The position numbers were made by a program, and so were the translations under genes. Shown one piece after another: positions 24,901-36,200 of a stretch of DNA of 64,000 nucleotides (position 1 is its first letter; the number at the start of each line of letters is the position of its first letter). The DNA comes from Eutypa lata (lineage: Eukaryota; Ascomycota; Sordariomycetes; Xylariales; Diatrypaceae), in the NCBI GenBank assembly GCA_022661535.1, contig JAKULF010000011.1, positions 1,240,001-1,304,000 on the forward strand, read 5' to 3'. The notes beneath the pieces are model-generated. The model was not told the origin of the DNA and did no database searches. It was given only the letters and a program-made list of their open reading frames with translations.

Positions 24901-26516
24901 CGGATACCGTTAGCATGAGGCCGGGCCTCCCGTCCTACCGGGATAGCTTCCTTTTCTTTGCTGATCGATTAAGGATCACCAGTGCGCCAGAAGAGACCAC
25001 AAACGACGAGGAAGTTGGCAATTTTAATGTCATTGCCGCACTATGTGGACATTTGCGTGCTATGAAACTAAGTAACAACGCGTTTCAAGTATCTGGCGGA
25101 TCATCCAGCATCACACCAGGTGCAGCACCTTCAGGGTTCCTGGACCAGTCGACATCCTTGGATCCTTTGTGTGTGAAGTGCGCTGTGATCGGAAGAAGTG
25201 TTCCGTGTCTTGAATATCTTATCTCGTGCAGGCTCCCCCTCACCTCTCGAGAACCAGATGACCAGATACCCCTGTATTGGGCTGTAGTACTCAGGTACCC
25301 CGACATAGTCGACTTTCTAGTGAATAATGGAGCAATTGTTAATACCCAAACTGACAATATCCTGACACTGTTATCGGAATGTCTATCCTACAGCCCTTGG
25401 GGTTTGAGAGACTCCCTTATGTCTTGGCATCATTGGACTCTGAGGGATCTAGAATCCATCATCCGAGTACTGCTCACTAGGGAAGAAGCTAGGACTATAC
25501 CGCTTGAAACTTCTTTCGCACAAGATACTTTGCTGCATCTCATAGCCTCTAAGAATTGGGGGCCCCTCTATGTGTCATCCGGGTGGAAGGTTAAAGGTTC
25601 CGAGATCACATCAGCCCTTCCAGAAGATAACCCCTTCAGCGCCTTGGTCAACCTTGGGGCAAATCCAAATGCCTTGGATAGCAATGGCGAAACGCCGCTG
25701 ATATTAGCTTGTCGGGACCACAACATCTGTAGCGTCGCTTTCCTTTTAAGCGTAGGGGCGGACCCCGATCTCTCTAATAGCCGAGGTCTGAGCCCTCTTA
25801 TATCTATTCTACAGGTTGTAAGCCCACTTCAATTGACTCGCGAGAGAATTGTGACTTTACTACTTGAGCATCATAGCGACCCTAATGTCTTCGATCCCGA
25901 AGGCAGATCGGCTCTGTGCGTTGCTTTTGAAAGTCCACGTGTTAGTATTATTTCGTCCTTACTACGCCACGGTGCAGACGTGGGTGGTAAGATGAAGAAC
26001 GGCCTCACGCCAATTTGCGAAGTGCTCAGACTCCCACAGGGTGTATCGCGCGAACGTATCACGATGGAGCTTCTAAAGCACGGTGCAGATCCCAACGAAG
26101 CATATCTGTACGAGGCCAGGGACTACCACAGTAGGCTTAGGATACCAAGTATTGGGCCACAGGCTAGGACAGAGGCTAGGAGGCCATACAAAATGCCGGG
26201 AACAACGCCACTGCACGCGGCCTGCTGGACGCGCGACCCCTTTCTCGTCCGGCAACTGCTGGGCTATGGTGCGGACCCGGTAGCACGTGACGCGGCGGGA
26301 AATACGCCCCTTCACCTCATTTTCGAGGATCTAGATATCGAGTGGGGTGATGAGCCTTGGATTGAGAAGACAATCAAGCTTCTCCTATGGAACAGGACAG
26401 ACCTGGCGACAGTACGGAATCAGGCTGGAAAGACGCCGATAGACCCCGTGCTTGACGACGACGTGTATGGGCGATGGCGTTGGTTGAGGGAGACTACGCC
26501 TGAGTTGTATGAGTGA
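21935..26516 (+). CDS. NACHT-ankyrin NLR (STAND) protein
   Basis: Three exons, 21935-22193, 22246-22715 and 22779-26516, encode 1488 aa. The order of parts is: a basic, unstructured first 85 residues; a fungal NACHT N-terminal domain (from EIWNKAYDRLKREQPKMVEVY, with a hydrophobic helix near IIGIAGFLSSLVAAFPPVAM); the NACHT NTPase with Walker A DPGCGKS (458-464), Walker B LDALDEC (558-564) and the sensor string FLLTTRGYPS; a winged-helix/linker part with HQTAKDFLL; and degenerate ankyrin repeats from about 1037 to 1450 (TPLILACRD, TPLHAACWT, NTPLHLIF). These proteins are fungal counterparts of NLR immune receptors: ligand sensing by the repeats, oligomerisation by NACHT, and signalling by the N-terminal domain. 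A possible intron at 22977-23041 was not used because splicing it breaks the frame. The key NTPase residues are present, so it is probably functional. Confidence 0.9.
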
Positions 26517-27448
26517 GCACATCGTAAATAAAAGGAGAACTAGCGGGGGTTGGCTTTTACTCAGGCGAGGGAAGGGTCTTAGTTCAAAACGGATGCGAGG
26601 ATAGTTTATTATGTTGTGATGTTGTATTGTAATGTACGCTCATTAATGACTTATTACTTAGTAGAATCTTTGCTTTGAAGCAAGTGCCTTTTACTGTTTT
26701 ATTTCACGCTGTTATTATTCCCGGTTATACCATCCTACCTACTTAGCCTATGACCTCCATTAGTAGCGCAATTCCGCCAAATTTCACGTTTGTTTTACGC
26801 ATGTTTTCCGCTGCCGAAGCGTCCAGCCAGCCCCTGGTAATCCATCGGGATGTCCCTATTGGATTATCGGTTCCATTATTGGACCAAGTTCAGCAGACCT
26901 TGTTTTGTACCTCTGCAGGCTGGTTCTTGGGAGGCGCAATACTACCATTTGACCACAAGGGAGATAAAAACACGCAACTTCTAGCCTCCAACCAGTACGG
27001 ACATCAACAACATTCTTGACCTCTCTAAGAACGTTAAGCACTCATTGACATATTAACATTCGTCTTATACATGCTGTCTTACTTCAATCAACATCAGTAC
27101 CGCCTCGAGTTTGCTATTAGTCCTAGCCACTCCTTCATCCCGAGTAAGATATGAAGATGGTCACTACATACTTGAAACGAATACTTATAAACCCGCTGTA
27201 CTAAGTCACACGCCCTAGCCAGCCATCATATCTATCACCACACTGATCTTGAAAGAATTAGTAGATAAGTTCATGTATATATATATTTTACAGCATCTAT
27301 TCGACTATTTATGTATTAATACAAAGGGCATCTGACGTGCGGACGAACACGGAGCGCCAGCGCCTGAGTTCCCCCGCACAGCACAGCACCGCTATATACA
27401 CCGCCTCCTTTCCGTCTCCTTGCGAGAATTTCTACTCAACAGTCCATC
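26517..27448. other. Spacer between convergent NLR and SDR genes
   Basis: 3' flanks of two convergent genes. An 89-codon open frame at 26750 has no recognisable features and is not annotated. Nothing else seen. Confidence 0.5.
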
Positions 27449-28646
27449 TCATATCAACTTCTCATCCCTCTTCTCCTTCTCCCCACCGCGAGCCCCCCTA
27501 CCAACCCAAGTCTTCATGCCCCTATCGACGCCCGAGAAGTCCCTCGACAGCCTCTGCAGACCAACAGGCAGGACGCTGTACCAGTCGATCCAGCGGGCGT
27601 AGAGGGGCGTGGCGATGTGGTCGCTGATGCCGAGATCGATGGCCTTGATGACCTCCTTGGCGACGTCGATGGGCTCGACGACGGGGGCGAGGAACGAGTG
27701 CGGGGAGTCGATGCCCGCGAACAGCGGGGTGCCCAGCTGGCCCGGCGTCACCAGCACCATCTTGATCTCCGGGTATCCGGCGAGCCGCAGCTCCGCCGCC
27801 AGCGACCGGTGCAGGGCGGCCACGCCCGCCTTGGCCGCCGTGTAGTCCGACAGCTGCGCGGCGCCCAGCGTGCCGAGCACGCTCGACATCGTCACGATCG
27901 TGCCGCCGCACTCCGCCGCCAGCATCCCCGGCAGGAACGTCTTGATCGTGTAGAAGTGCGACAGGAGGTTCGTGGTTATGCTGCGGTCTACCTCGTCGAG
28001 CGATATGTCGAGCAAGCTCTTGCCAACGACTTGGGCGGCGTTGTTGATGAGGATTGTGGGCGTGCCGAGCTGTAAATGACAAAGGGAGAGTCAGCCGTTA
28101 TGTTCATCGATTGACAGGAAAACGCGACTGTAATTGAGTGGGACATAGGAAACAACGTACATCACGCTCAATCTCATGGGCAACCTCCTTGAGCCTCTGG
28201 CGATCCCCAACATCGCACTTATAATACGTAATGCCCCTAGCCTCGGGGTTCTCCAACTGGTCCGCAACATCGAGGATGGCGACAGTGGCGCCGCGCATGC
28301 CGTAGACCTCGGCGACTAGTAAGCCGAGGCCGCTAGAGCCACCCGTGATGACGATGACCTCCTCGGTGAGGTCGACCTCGCGATGCAGGCCGTACGCGAG
28401 CTTGTGGCTGAACTTGTCGCCGAGCGTGAAGAGGGTAATGAAGGTGGCCCACGCGATGGAGACCATCATCGGCCGCGTGTCCCAGGCGTGGTGCTCGGCT
28501 CGGAAGCACAGCGGAATAATCCAGGCCACGAAGGGGTGGAAGAGCGTGATGTTTAACACCCGGAGAAGCATGTCGACCGACACGGGCGTGTACCACGGGT
28601 CCTTTCGCCGCTGCGGTTGCGGCATCGCGGAAGGTTGACTGCTCAT
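27449..28646 (-). CDS. Membrane-anchored short-chain dehydrogenase/reductase
   Basis: Two exons, 28646-28161 and 28069-27449, phase 0, give 368 aa. The N-terminus has two hydrophobic segments (about 29-48 and 59-76) that would anchor it in a membrane, probably the ER or lipid droplets. The Rossmann fold follows: cofactor motif TGGSSGLG (101-108), ILDV with an acidic residue at the end of beta-2 (suggesting NAD preference), NNA at 171-173, Ser 224/225, and the catalytic YTAAK (Y238, K242). It resembles classical SDRs of the retinol dehydrogenase/17-beta-HSD-like type that oxidise or reduce lipid-like alcohols. An upstream in-frame ATG at 28769 would add 41 residues; MSSQPSAMP is preferred because the added part is AT-rich and looks like leader. 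The substrate is not known. Confidence 0.88.
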
Positions 28647-30021
28647 CTTAGTTGGGGGTGTTGTTGGGATGGGAACCGGTCGAGGTGACGACGTGGAGGG
28701 CGGGAAGGAACAATAAAATAAAATTGAATATATAATATAATTCGCGAGATAACAGAAAATAATACACACGAAATGCTGACCAGCAAGCAGTAAATAGAAC
28801 TAATTAGATTATTATAATCATGAGCTTTGGTATCAGCACTCAATTGTAGGGAGGAAGCAAAAAGATCAGACGAGATTCTGATCAAAGAGGGGAGCTTGGA
28901 AAACCTTACCGTTAAAGGTCGGGCCCCTGGTTCCTGAAACATGTTTAGTCCGATCCCTGGTGGTTACAGCTGCAGTCAGGTCCCTATACGGTTTAGTTTA
29001 GGGTCTTAGCGGGCTGATGGTGGAGCTCTTTACCCGCTCGGCTGCTTCCGAACGATCTGATAACAGTCAATATCTTTAACAGCTTTCCCCTGATTCTACC
29101 TGACGTAAGCTCTGCTTATTTGAACCTATTGGACTTGCTATGCTTATACACAGGATATAACTATCATCTAACTCATTTCGCAACTATTGCAGTAATCAGC
29201 GTATAGCTTCGAATAGCTAAATATTCTCAGTATAAACGAAATTCGGGTTCATTGATACAAAGTGTTGTAAATACATTATAAGCAGCAATAAACGTCGCGA
29301 TTTCTTTCAAGCGTGGAATACGATAAAACCACGGTTTTGGTTTAATACATGGGCTGTGCGAGCAAAAGAGTGTAATTAATACTATGAAGAGTAAGAGGGT
29401 ATAGAAAAAAGATAGAGATTAAAGGGAGAGAAATTGCTAATTCGATATGGTCTTTTTAAAGTTCTCGCCGTAACTACATCTTTAGATCCGTAAGAAGAAC
29501 TATCATGGCCAGTAAAGAAAGACTTCCCTTTGGTGGGTTACCTCTAAATTCCACTTCAGTTAGCCTATCCGCTGGGATCTTAATACGCCTAGGTAGGTAA
29601 GTATAGATACTCAAATTCAATGCTATAGCTGCTTTAGTTAGCTCCCAGCAATAGAGCCCCATGTCAACCAGATTCGGATGCTACCACACAGGGGCAACTA
29701 GGTATTATTACTACGCTCTTAGCCTACCTATCATCTGCAATTTCGGAGATGTCGTGTTAACTTCATCCCGGTGGCAAGTTAGTACAACCATACTTAAAGC
29801 ATTCATAGAAAAGGATGATGCTACCCTACCATAAAAAATGCTTATAAGGGTGAGTTCACTGTCCCTCTGATTTGCGACTCGTAAAGTGATGAGCCGCCAA
29901 AGCTAGTGTATTCTCCTACACATAACTTGCCGAGTTAAAGGCAATTATCATTTTCGGGAACTCTATTTTCACGTCCACTTGTGGTTTCTTTCTTTTCCCC
30001 TCAAAACTATTCTATAGCTCA
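28647..30021. other. Divergent spacer between SDR and GNAT genes
   Basis: 1.37 kb without a supported gene. It serves as the shared upstream region of the two divergent genes. AT-rich in the middle (29.2-29.5 kb); no motif could be named with confidence. Confidence 0.5.
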
Positions 30022-30639
30022 ATGACTACTACAGTCTCAACAACTCTTCCTCTTGTTGAAGACAGTCTGCTGGTGCCTATCTACTCTGACCGTCTAATTC
30101 TTCGACCACTTCTTCTCCCGGATCTTGAAGCCTTTCATTCTCTCCGAAGGCAGCCCGAAGCTATGGTGCATTCGGGCAAGAAGAGACCGGATGCTGATCT
30201 AAACGAGTCTTTGGTTAAGCTCAAGAGTCTACAAGCCCCATATAACAACTCCCACGTATATTTCGGGATCTTCCTGAAAAAGTCCAATAGCAGGGAGGGT
30301 GAGCTGATCGGTGACGGCGGCGTGCACAAGTTTACCTCTGATCGGACCGGATGGCCTGAGTTCGGGTACAAATTCAAGAGGGAGTACTGGGGCTACGGAT
30401 ACGCCACTGAATTTGCGAGGGCTTTCATGCAATTCTGGTGGAGTTTACCTCGGACGGATGCACGCATATCTGTTGCCTCTTGCTCTCTCAATTTGCAGGA
30501 TACTCCTAAGGTTGTGGAGCAAGTATACGCTTGGACTACAGTTGACAATGAGGCCAGCAAGCAGGTGTTGCGGAAGGCTAGGTTTGAGTCGTTTGAAGGT
30601 TTAGATAATGAGCTGATTAATTGGCGAAGGATAGAGTAA
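30022..30639 (+). CDS. GNAT-family N-acetyltransferase
   Basis: Single-exon gene of 205 aa. YSDRLILRPLLLPDLEAF near residue 21 is the classic opening of RimJ/RimL-type acetyltransferases (Acetyltransf_3 group). The acetyl-CoA binding motif A is seen in the run GYKFKREYWGYGYATEF, followed by the helix ARAFMQFWW. The C-terminal part has the VDNEASKQVLRKARFE string, where family members read NxxSxxvLeKlGF. Such proteins move an acetyl group from acetyl-CoA to an amine, of a protein N-terminus or a small molecule; the acceptor cannot be read from the sequence. It sits alone between the SDR and the DUF7587-like gene and does not appear to be part of a unit with them. Confidence 0.88.
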   Translation: MTTTVSTTLPLVEDSLLVPIYSDRLILRPLLLPDLEAFHSLRRQPEAMVHSGKKRPDADLNESLVKLKSLQAPYNNSHVYFGIFLKKSNSREGELIGDGGVHKFTSDRTGWPEFGYKFKREYWGYGYATEFARAFMQFWWSLPRTDARISVASCSLNLQDTPKVVEQVYAWTTVDNEASKQVLRKARFESFEGLDNELINWRRIE

Positions 30640-30973
30640 GATCTTGGCCTCGCGTTTATTGAAACATCCTTTCCGGCGGCAACTTGCTTTTTCTTTCGGG
30701 TAGTCTAGCTCTTGATTTGTAGTAGCATGGACGTACCGATACAGAGCCCGTTTGTAAAACCTCCAATCCTATGCAATCCAACGCGCTTTCCCCTGTCCGG
30801 ACTCGTCCAATTATATACAAGTACGTTACTATATATAGATGTGTAAGTACTTATAAACTCTTAGATCGCTGTTCATTGATCTGAAGACTCGGACCCAGAA
30901 ACTTTAAACCTCTCCGAAGTCACCCATACATGGGATCTCATTTCATTAGTTCACGCCCTTCAACTTCGTCACT
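30640..30973. other. Short spacer, no gene
   Basis: 334 bases; 3' flank of the GNAT gene and 5' flank of the next gene, with a TATA-like tatatatag near 30831, about 140 bases before the next start. Confidence 0.4.
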
Positions 30974-31909
30974 ATGACTGAATTCGATCTCAATGAGTAC
31001 AAGTGTGCTAACTGCCTATGTTATCTATGGAGGGTAATATACCCGAGTTCACAATCACAGAGAGATCCCACAACAGGAAGCATATTCGCCGCAGACAGAA
31101 TCCGAACTTTTAGTGACGAGTCGGAATTGAAAGATGCTATTATAGAGCACATCGACTGGTACAGTCGAGAGCCAAGTTGTTTCATATCGACCTTTAACGA
31201 TGAGCAACACGCTCGTCATTGGGCACGGCGACTTTATGATAGAGGAGAGGAAAACATCGAGATTCATAAAATAAGCACGACATTGTTACCACTGGGTGCG
31301 CTCCTTCTCCACATGACTTCACTCACCGCCAGACTTCATATCCATCATCCGCATGCGGACCACGAAGTGTTAGTAATGCACTGTATTCCATCTCGGTCCA
31401 TAATGAGGACAACAAACCTAGGCGAGGCATTCTTCCACAGCAACATGAACTCAATCAGTGAGACATTTAACGATGTCATCAGCCTGCAAGACGAACCTTC
31501 CGACATCAAGGAAAAGAACGACGTAAGTTCAACAGACATTTCGGAAATACGGCAAGAACTTTCAAAGTTATCAATAGCAGTTCATGACTTTGCCGCCGCG
31601 CTGGCCAAAGGCACTGAGAGTATTCGAAAGGAGCTGGAGCGACCTATATCAGGTTGCCTGTTGCTCGACACCGAGAGCTCTGAATATAAGAGGACTACAG
31701 TGGTCTCAGGAGCAGATGTTGAACCTGTCATCAGTTCTGAAACCACCCAAGCAAAGTTGGAACGCACAGAAATGTCTACCAAGGCAGTTCCCTTGGGAGA
31801 TGTAAAGTGTCCTGATACCATACCCAAGGAGCAAGTCACCACTACATTGACTGTCGAAATGCGTGTGAATGACGAGTCCACGAGTATACCTGCTTCTCCT
31901 AGCAAATGA
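30974..31909 (+). CDS. DUF7587-like fungal protein, 311 aa
   Basis: Intronless gene. Residues 16-125 (from CLCYLWRVIYPSSQS through FAADRIRTFSDESELKDAI, CFISTFNDEQHARHWARRL and the run to TLLPLGALLLH) look like the fungal domain catalogued as DUF7587, which often opens with LYRVxYPGSQ. The function of that domain is unknown. The rest is hydrophilic: a helical stretch around ISEIRQELSKLSIAVHDFAAAL that may form a coiled coil, then a Ser/Thr/Glu-rich tail. There is no signal peptide or membrane helix. The first about 15 residues contain a Cys pair (YKCANCLC). The domain match is from memory of the family and should be taken as probable, not certain. Confidence 0.65.
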   Translation: MTEFDLNEYKCANCLCYLWRVIYPSSQSQRDPTTGSIFAADRIRTFSDESELKDAIIEHIDWYSREPSCFISTFNDEQHARHWARRLYDRGEENIEIHKISTTLLPLGALLLHMTSLTARLHIHHPHADHEVLVMHCIPSRSIMRTTNLGEAFFHSNMNSISETFNDVISLQDEPSDIKEKNDVSSTDISEIRQELSKLSIAVHDFAAALAKGTESIRKELERPISGCLLLDTESSEYKRTTVVSGADVEPVISSETTQAKLERTEMSTKAVPLGDVKCPDTIPKEQVTTTLTVEMRVNDESTSIPASPSK

Positions 31910-32913
31910 AGAAGAAATATACCGTGAAGAGAGGGTTCGTCGGCTGAGATGCGATGACGTGTGGATATATTAAGGAATTTGCAAAATAATGCGATGTTTA
32001 GGAGCAGTTCAATATTCACTAAAGGGAGGTGGAATGGATCAACCATATGCTGTCATTAGGGTTAGATAAAAGTGAGTACTGGGCACGCCGTTCGGAGGGG
32101 GTTACTGTAGACCAAATGCATGTAGGGTCCAGCCACGACAACCCTGTCATGCTGAATATTAAGTTTTGGTTAAAACAATCGAAGTTCTGGTAAACAGTTG
32201 TTACTTGACTTCTAATAACATGTTATCCAAGAATTTCAAACTTGAGTATATTGTAGGTAAACGTGTATTTAATGTCATAATCATTATGGGAACAACGGGG
32301 GCTAGTTTTTCGTTGATGAAAGCTTTAGCATCAAGACGATGTGTAAATAGTCCTAGATGTTAAACTACTTACTTATCTGTGTTTCTCATAGCATTTTATT
32401 AAATAGGACCAAGACTACCATATTGATTAATTAAATAGAAAATCGGATGTTTGATAAGTACTGTATGCGAGTAGATTTTATCAATACCATTTATTTCAAC
32501 GACAGCGTCTATTAACGTGAAGTATCTCGCAGAGCTTAACTCGTAATAAGAGAAAGGAGCATGTTTGTGCGGGGCTCCCAGGGAGCTGACATAATTGAGC
32601 TAGATATACGGTCAGGGTATGTAGATACAGCTACAAATCTCATTTGCTGTTTCGGGTCATATCCCTCAGTCATAGCCCTCATCCCCCAAGAAAGTTTTCA
32701 TAGGTCCAGGTTGTGGTCAACCAAGTACCAGAATCGCCTTCTACTTTGAATGCTTGGTAGCATCTCGTACCGTAATCACTCCAAGTGGATGACTACCATT
32801 TGAAGCAAAATTTCTAGCCGCACTGGATAGAAGAAAGCCTAGGCAGCAGTGAAGCGAGACGTTGATTGAAGGAAACATGGGTGGACACGTGTGAGTGAGA
32901 AAACTCCGCGAAT
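31910..32913. other. 1-kb AT-rich spacer
   Basis: No supported coding sequence. AT-rich, with short unsupported open frames. It contains the promoter side of the aldo/keto reductase gene. Confidence 0.5.
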
Positions 32914-35057
32914 ATGTCATCAAGTGTCTCTAACGTAAGATCAATAGGAACATGATGGACGATGTCCTCATTTCTAATCGTGCGTCTATCAGTCGATTTC
33001 TAGATTATGACTATAGACATTGACTGGAGTCTCTGAAGTACCCCCATATTTACTGAGGTCGGCATTGCGAGTCCTAGTATCCCAAGGCTCGATCACTCAG
33101 CGACCTTTCGTTCAGCACATTCGGGAGCAGCTCCTCGACGCACCACCGGATTTTCTATCCCCCGAAGTACTTTTTCCCAGAGAAGATGTAGTATCTTCAG
33201 AATGCAAGCAATACCTAGCTCTCACTAGATGCATCTTCTCGTCTAAGCTTTCCCAGGAGGCATTGCCATAGTGAGTGATAATCGGCTAAAACAAGACGGA
33301 GACTGTTGGCTGTGGCTTACTTATGAAGCTTAATCCACTTCATAGACTGCTTGAATAGATGTCGAGCGCGTTGGACAAATGGATCCGACCTGGAAACCAC
33401 GCTGGTCTCGTTCGGCGGAGACATCGTTCAGGCGGTCCAGGCTCTGAAAGAATCGAACCCGGATCTAACAGAAACTCTAGAAGCTTCCCTACAGAAGCTT
33501 CTACTGTCACTCGAGGCATTTCGTAGCTATTGCGACCACGTGGATCCTATCCCGTTGACTTACCCCTTTTCGCGCTCCGAGGCACAGGTCAAAGATGTCA
33601 TACTCTTCCTGTACCCGAAGAATGTTCACGTCACCAGACCTAGTAGCAAGCCGAGAAATATTATTCCTGTTGATCTATCCAACCAGCCTCAACTTGAAAA
33701 GTTCCAGGTTGGACCTTATCGCTTCCCGCGCCTTCTCAACGGACTATGGCAATTGGCATCCCCTTCCTGGGGCTCGGGGACCGCCGAGAAGCAAGGGACG
33801 GCTCTTGCTCAGCTGGTAGAGTTGGGATTCGTTGCTGCGGATATGGCCGACCATTATGTAGGTTCTTCGGGTTCATGGGGAGAGGCTTGATTGAGGACTA
33901 CTACTGACGAGCCGCTTCAATAGGGTGATGCGGAGCTGATCTACGGGGGTTTCCGTAATAGCTTAGTTCCTGAAATCAGAGACCAGATGTACGCGGCGAC
34001 GAAATGGTGCGTGTTTAGCCCGGTCAAAAAGCCAATTACTACCGAGTGGGTGCTCAAACAGGTAGAGGAGCGCTGTCGAAGGCTAGGCGGTAGACTCGAG
34101 CTTCTGCAGTTCCACTGGTTCGATGTAAGATTCAACCTCCTATCCTGGGACCTTTCACTAGGACCTAACTATCGATCTAGTACGAAGCCAAAGAGTATCT
34201 CGATATCCTGGTGGAGCTCGTTGGAATCACTCAAACCCACCCGGAACTCGTCTCCACGATCGGACTGTGCAATTTCGATTCGGATCACACTCGAGAAGCC
34301 TGTGAATACTTGTTAAGTAAGACCGGGGCCGTTGGTATCGTGTCGAATCAAGTACAGGTGATGAAGAGAATACGGTTCTGAATTCCGGGGTACGCGATGT
34401 TACTAAGGCGCTTCCTAGTTTTCTCCTCTCGACGCTAGACCCCTTCAGAAGATGTGCGACGTGTGTGACAAGTACAGCTTGAAACTTTTGACCTACGGGT
34501 CCTTTGTAAGCTGCACCTCTCATTCTTCCCTGCCATTCCATAGCCTTACCACGTTAATAGTGTGGCGGCTTCCTGTCGGAGAAGTGGCTTAACAAACCCG
34601 CGCCGACGATATACTCCGAATCAACCGGGCTCACACCATCACAACGGAAGGTGAGCAAGCTTCTACCAATCATCGAACATCGAATCGTGTGTCCCTAGCT
34701 GACGAAAAGAATGCCACCCAACAGTACTTCGACATGATTAATACCTGGGGAAGCTGGGAAGAGTTCCAAACGCTTCTCGTGGTGCTGTCGAGAATTGCCC
34801 AGAAGCATGGAGTCAGTTTAACTAACGTGGCCACACGATGGGTCTTACAACAGCGTGCCGTCGGTGCCGTCATTGTCGGAACGAGACTTGGGGTATCGGC
34901 CCACGGCGACGAGAATGCTCGGGTGTTTGGGTTCGAACTCGATGATACTGACTTGAATGCTATCAACGACTCGGCTCTGGGGAAGGATCTCGAGAAGGCC
35001 AAACCTGTTTATGAGAAGCTCGGTGACTGCGGGAACGAGTACAGAGCGATGCATTAA
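32914..35057 (+). CDS. Aldo/keto reductase with long N-terminal extension
   Basis: Eight exons, all in phase, give 563 aa: 32914-32934, 33017-33270, 33329-33857, 33924-34124, 34181-34357, 34419-34505, 34561-34650 and 34725-35057. Introns are 56-82 nt. The first exon codes only MSSSVSN. The reductase barrel starts near residue 215 (GPYRFPRLLNGLWQLA). The tetrad residues are D263, Y268 (in ADHYGDAE), K295 (in AATKW) and H332 (in QFHWFD). Later barrel strings include IGLCNFD, VSNQVQFSPLDARP and RWVLQQRAVGAVIVGTR, which bind NADPH. Family members reduce aldehydes and ketones. The first about 210 residues are an extension that ordinary AKRs (about 320-390 aa) lack; it is mostly alpha-helical looking and unrecognised. 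Eight introns in one gene is high for this window. The gene looks intact despite its fragmented reading frames. Confidence 0.85.
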
Positions 35058-36200
35058 TACGGGAGATACTCGAGGTTATTTTTTGTTGTTAATATCTTGA
35101 GGTTCGTGACATATTAGAGGATTTCCTTCGCAGCAACTATATCGGTTTTCCAGACTGGAAATAAATCATCTCTGTTAGTAACTAGAAGTGAGTTCTGGTC
35201 ACAAGAACGACATCGTAACTTAACTATATATTACAATCACGTCTCGCAATAAACGTTATTTCATAGCATTTACCAGTCAGCGTCAACTGGAAATCATATC
35301 GTTAGTATTAAGTGCACCAAAATATCTTCTATTTTTCGAATTATGTGATTTCGATACGAGAAAGGGGTGAATCCCCCATTATCCTGTGGACCACTGGCTC
35401 TCAAAGGCTAATATCCACACCACAGTCTCTTGGTGCCATTATATTGATTGAAGTTGCTGCCAGTTCCCCGCTGGAGTAAATGATAATTGGTCTTCTTTCT
35501 TGATCTGGAGAAGTTAAGTGGCTACAAATTCTAGGTATTACTCTGGTAGTATTAATTATCCGTTCACCGATTGAGTACAAATCTCGGCCTAACCTATTAG
35601 TCCGCCACGGGGTTCTGCAGCTTCCGAGATCCGTCAGAATATTCGCAGAAACCATGTCGATCCCGAGAGTCTCCCGCAGTAGCTTACTCCATCTACCGAC
35701 ATTCATATCCGTTGTCATTATTGCACATAGGGCAAGGCTGCATATAGGGAAGGCCCGCAGTGGGGTAGATTATCCCGGCTGGTAACGGGGTATCGCAGTC
35801 TTTCGAACCCCGTTAGCAATAGAACATCGCAACCCTTTTCACCGGCATAGGCATTTTTTCAAACCCGAGCGGCATAAGCGAAAAAGTATCGTCGGCCTGA
35901 GTGTGTCCGAGTATTCCGTCTGCCCGGCTTCTCTTCACCGAACTTCACGGCGAGATCCCGCCCGAAAGTGTATTGCTAGCGGAAGTTGGAAATCGGTTCG
36001 TTTCTAGTGGCTTATCGACTCATCTATCCATACGATGGGCTACCTAATGCTAGGTAGTATAGTCCAATAGTGGAGAGACCGTGGAAGGTTTAAACATACT
36101 CTGAACACCTGATTACTTGAACTTCGTGCTACTCGTATACTGTTGTAACCATATGGGAGTGTAAAGGGACGCATTCTACTTGATCTTGCTAATCTTCACT
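35058..36200. other. 1.1-kb spacer
   Basis: Intergenic. A 105-codon minus-strand open frame at 35401-35718 shows no recognisable family and no splice partners; it is left out. Upstream region of the P450 gene is at its right end. Confidence 0.45.

Noticed and set aside
26750..27019. 89-codon plus-strand open frame downstream of the NLR
   Set aside because: No family resemblance; lies in the 3' flanks of two convergent genes.
27522..28082. 186-codon minus-strand frame in the SDR region
   Set aside because: Out-of-frame copy of the SDR exon; the other frame has the YxxxK motif and correct splicing.
34318..34724. Broken frames in the aldo/keto reductase taken at first as a pseudogene
   Set aside because: Three ordinary introns at 34358, 34506 and 34651 restore an uninterrupted AKR protein.
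35401..35718. 105-codon minus-strand open frame
   Set aside because: Looks mildly protein-like but has no recognised motif, no splice partner and no promoter sign.
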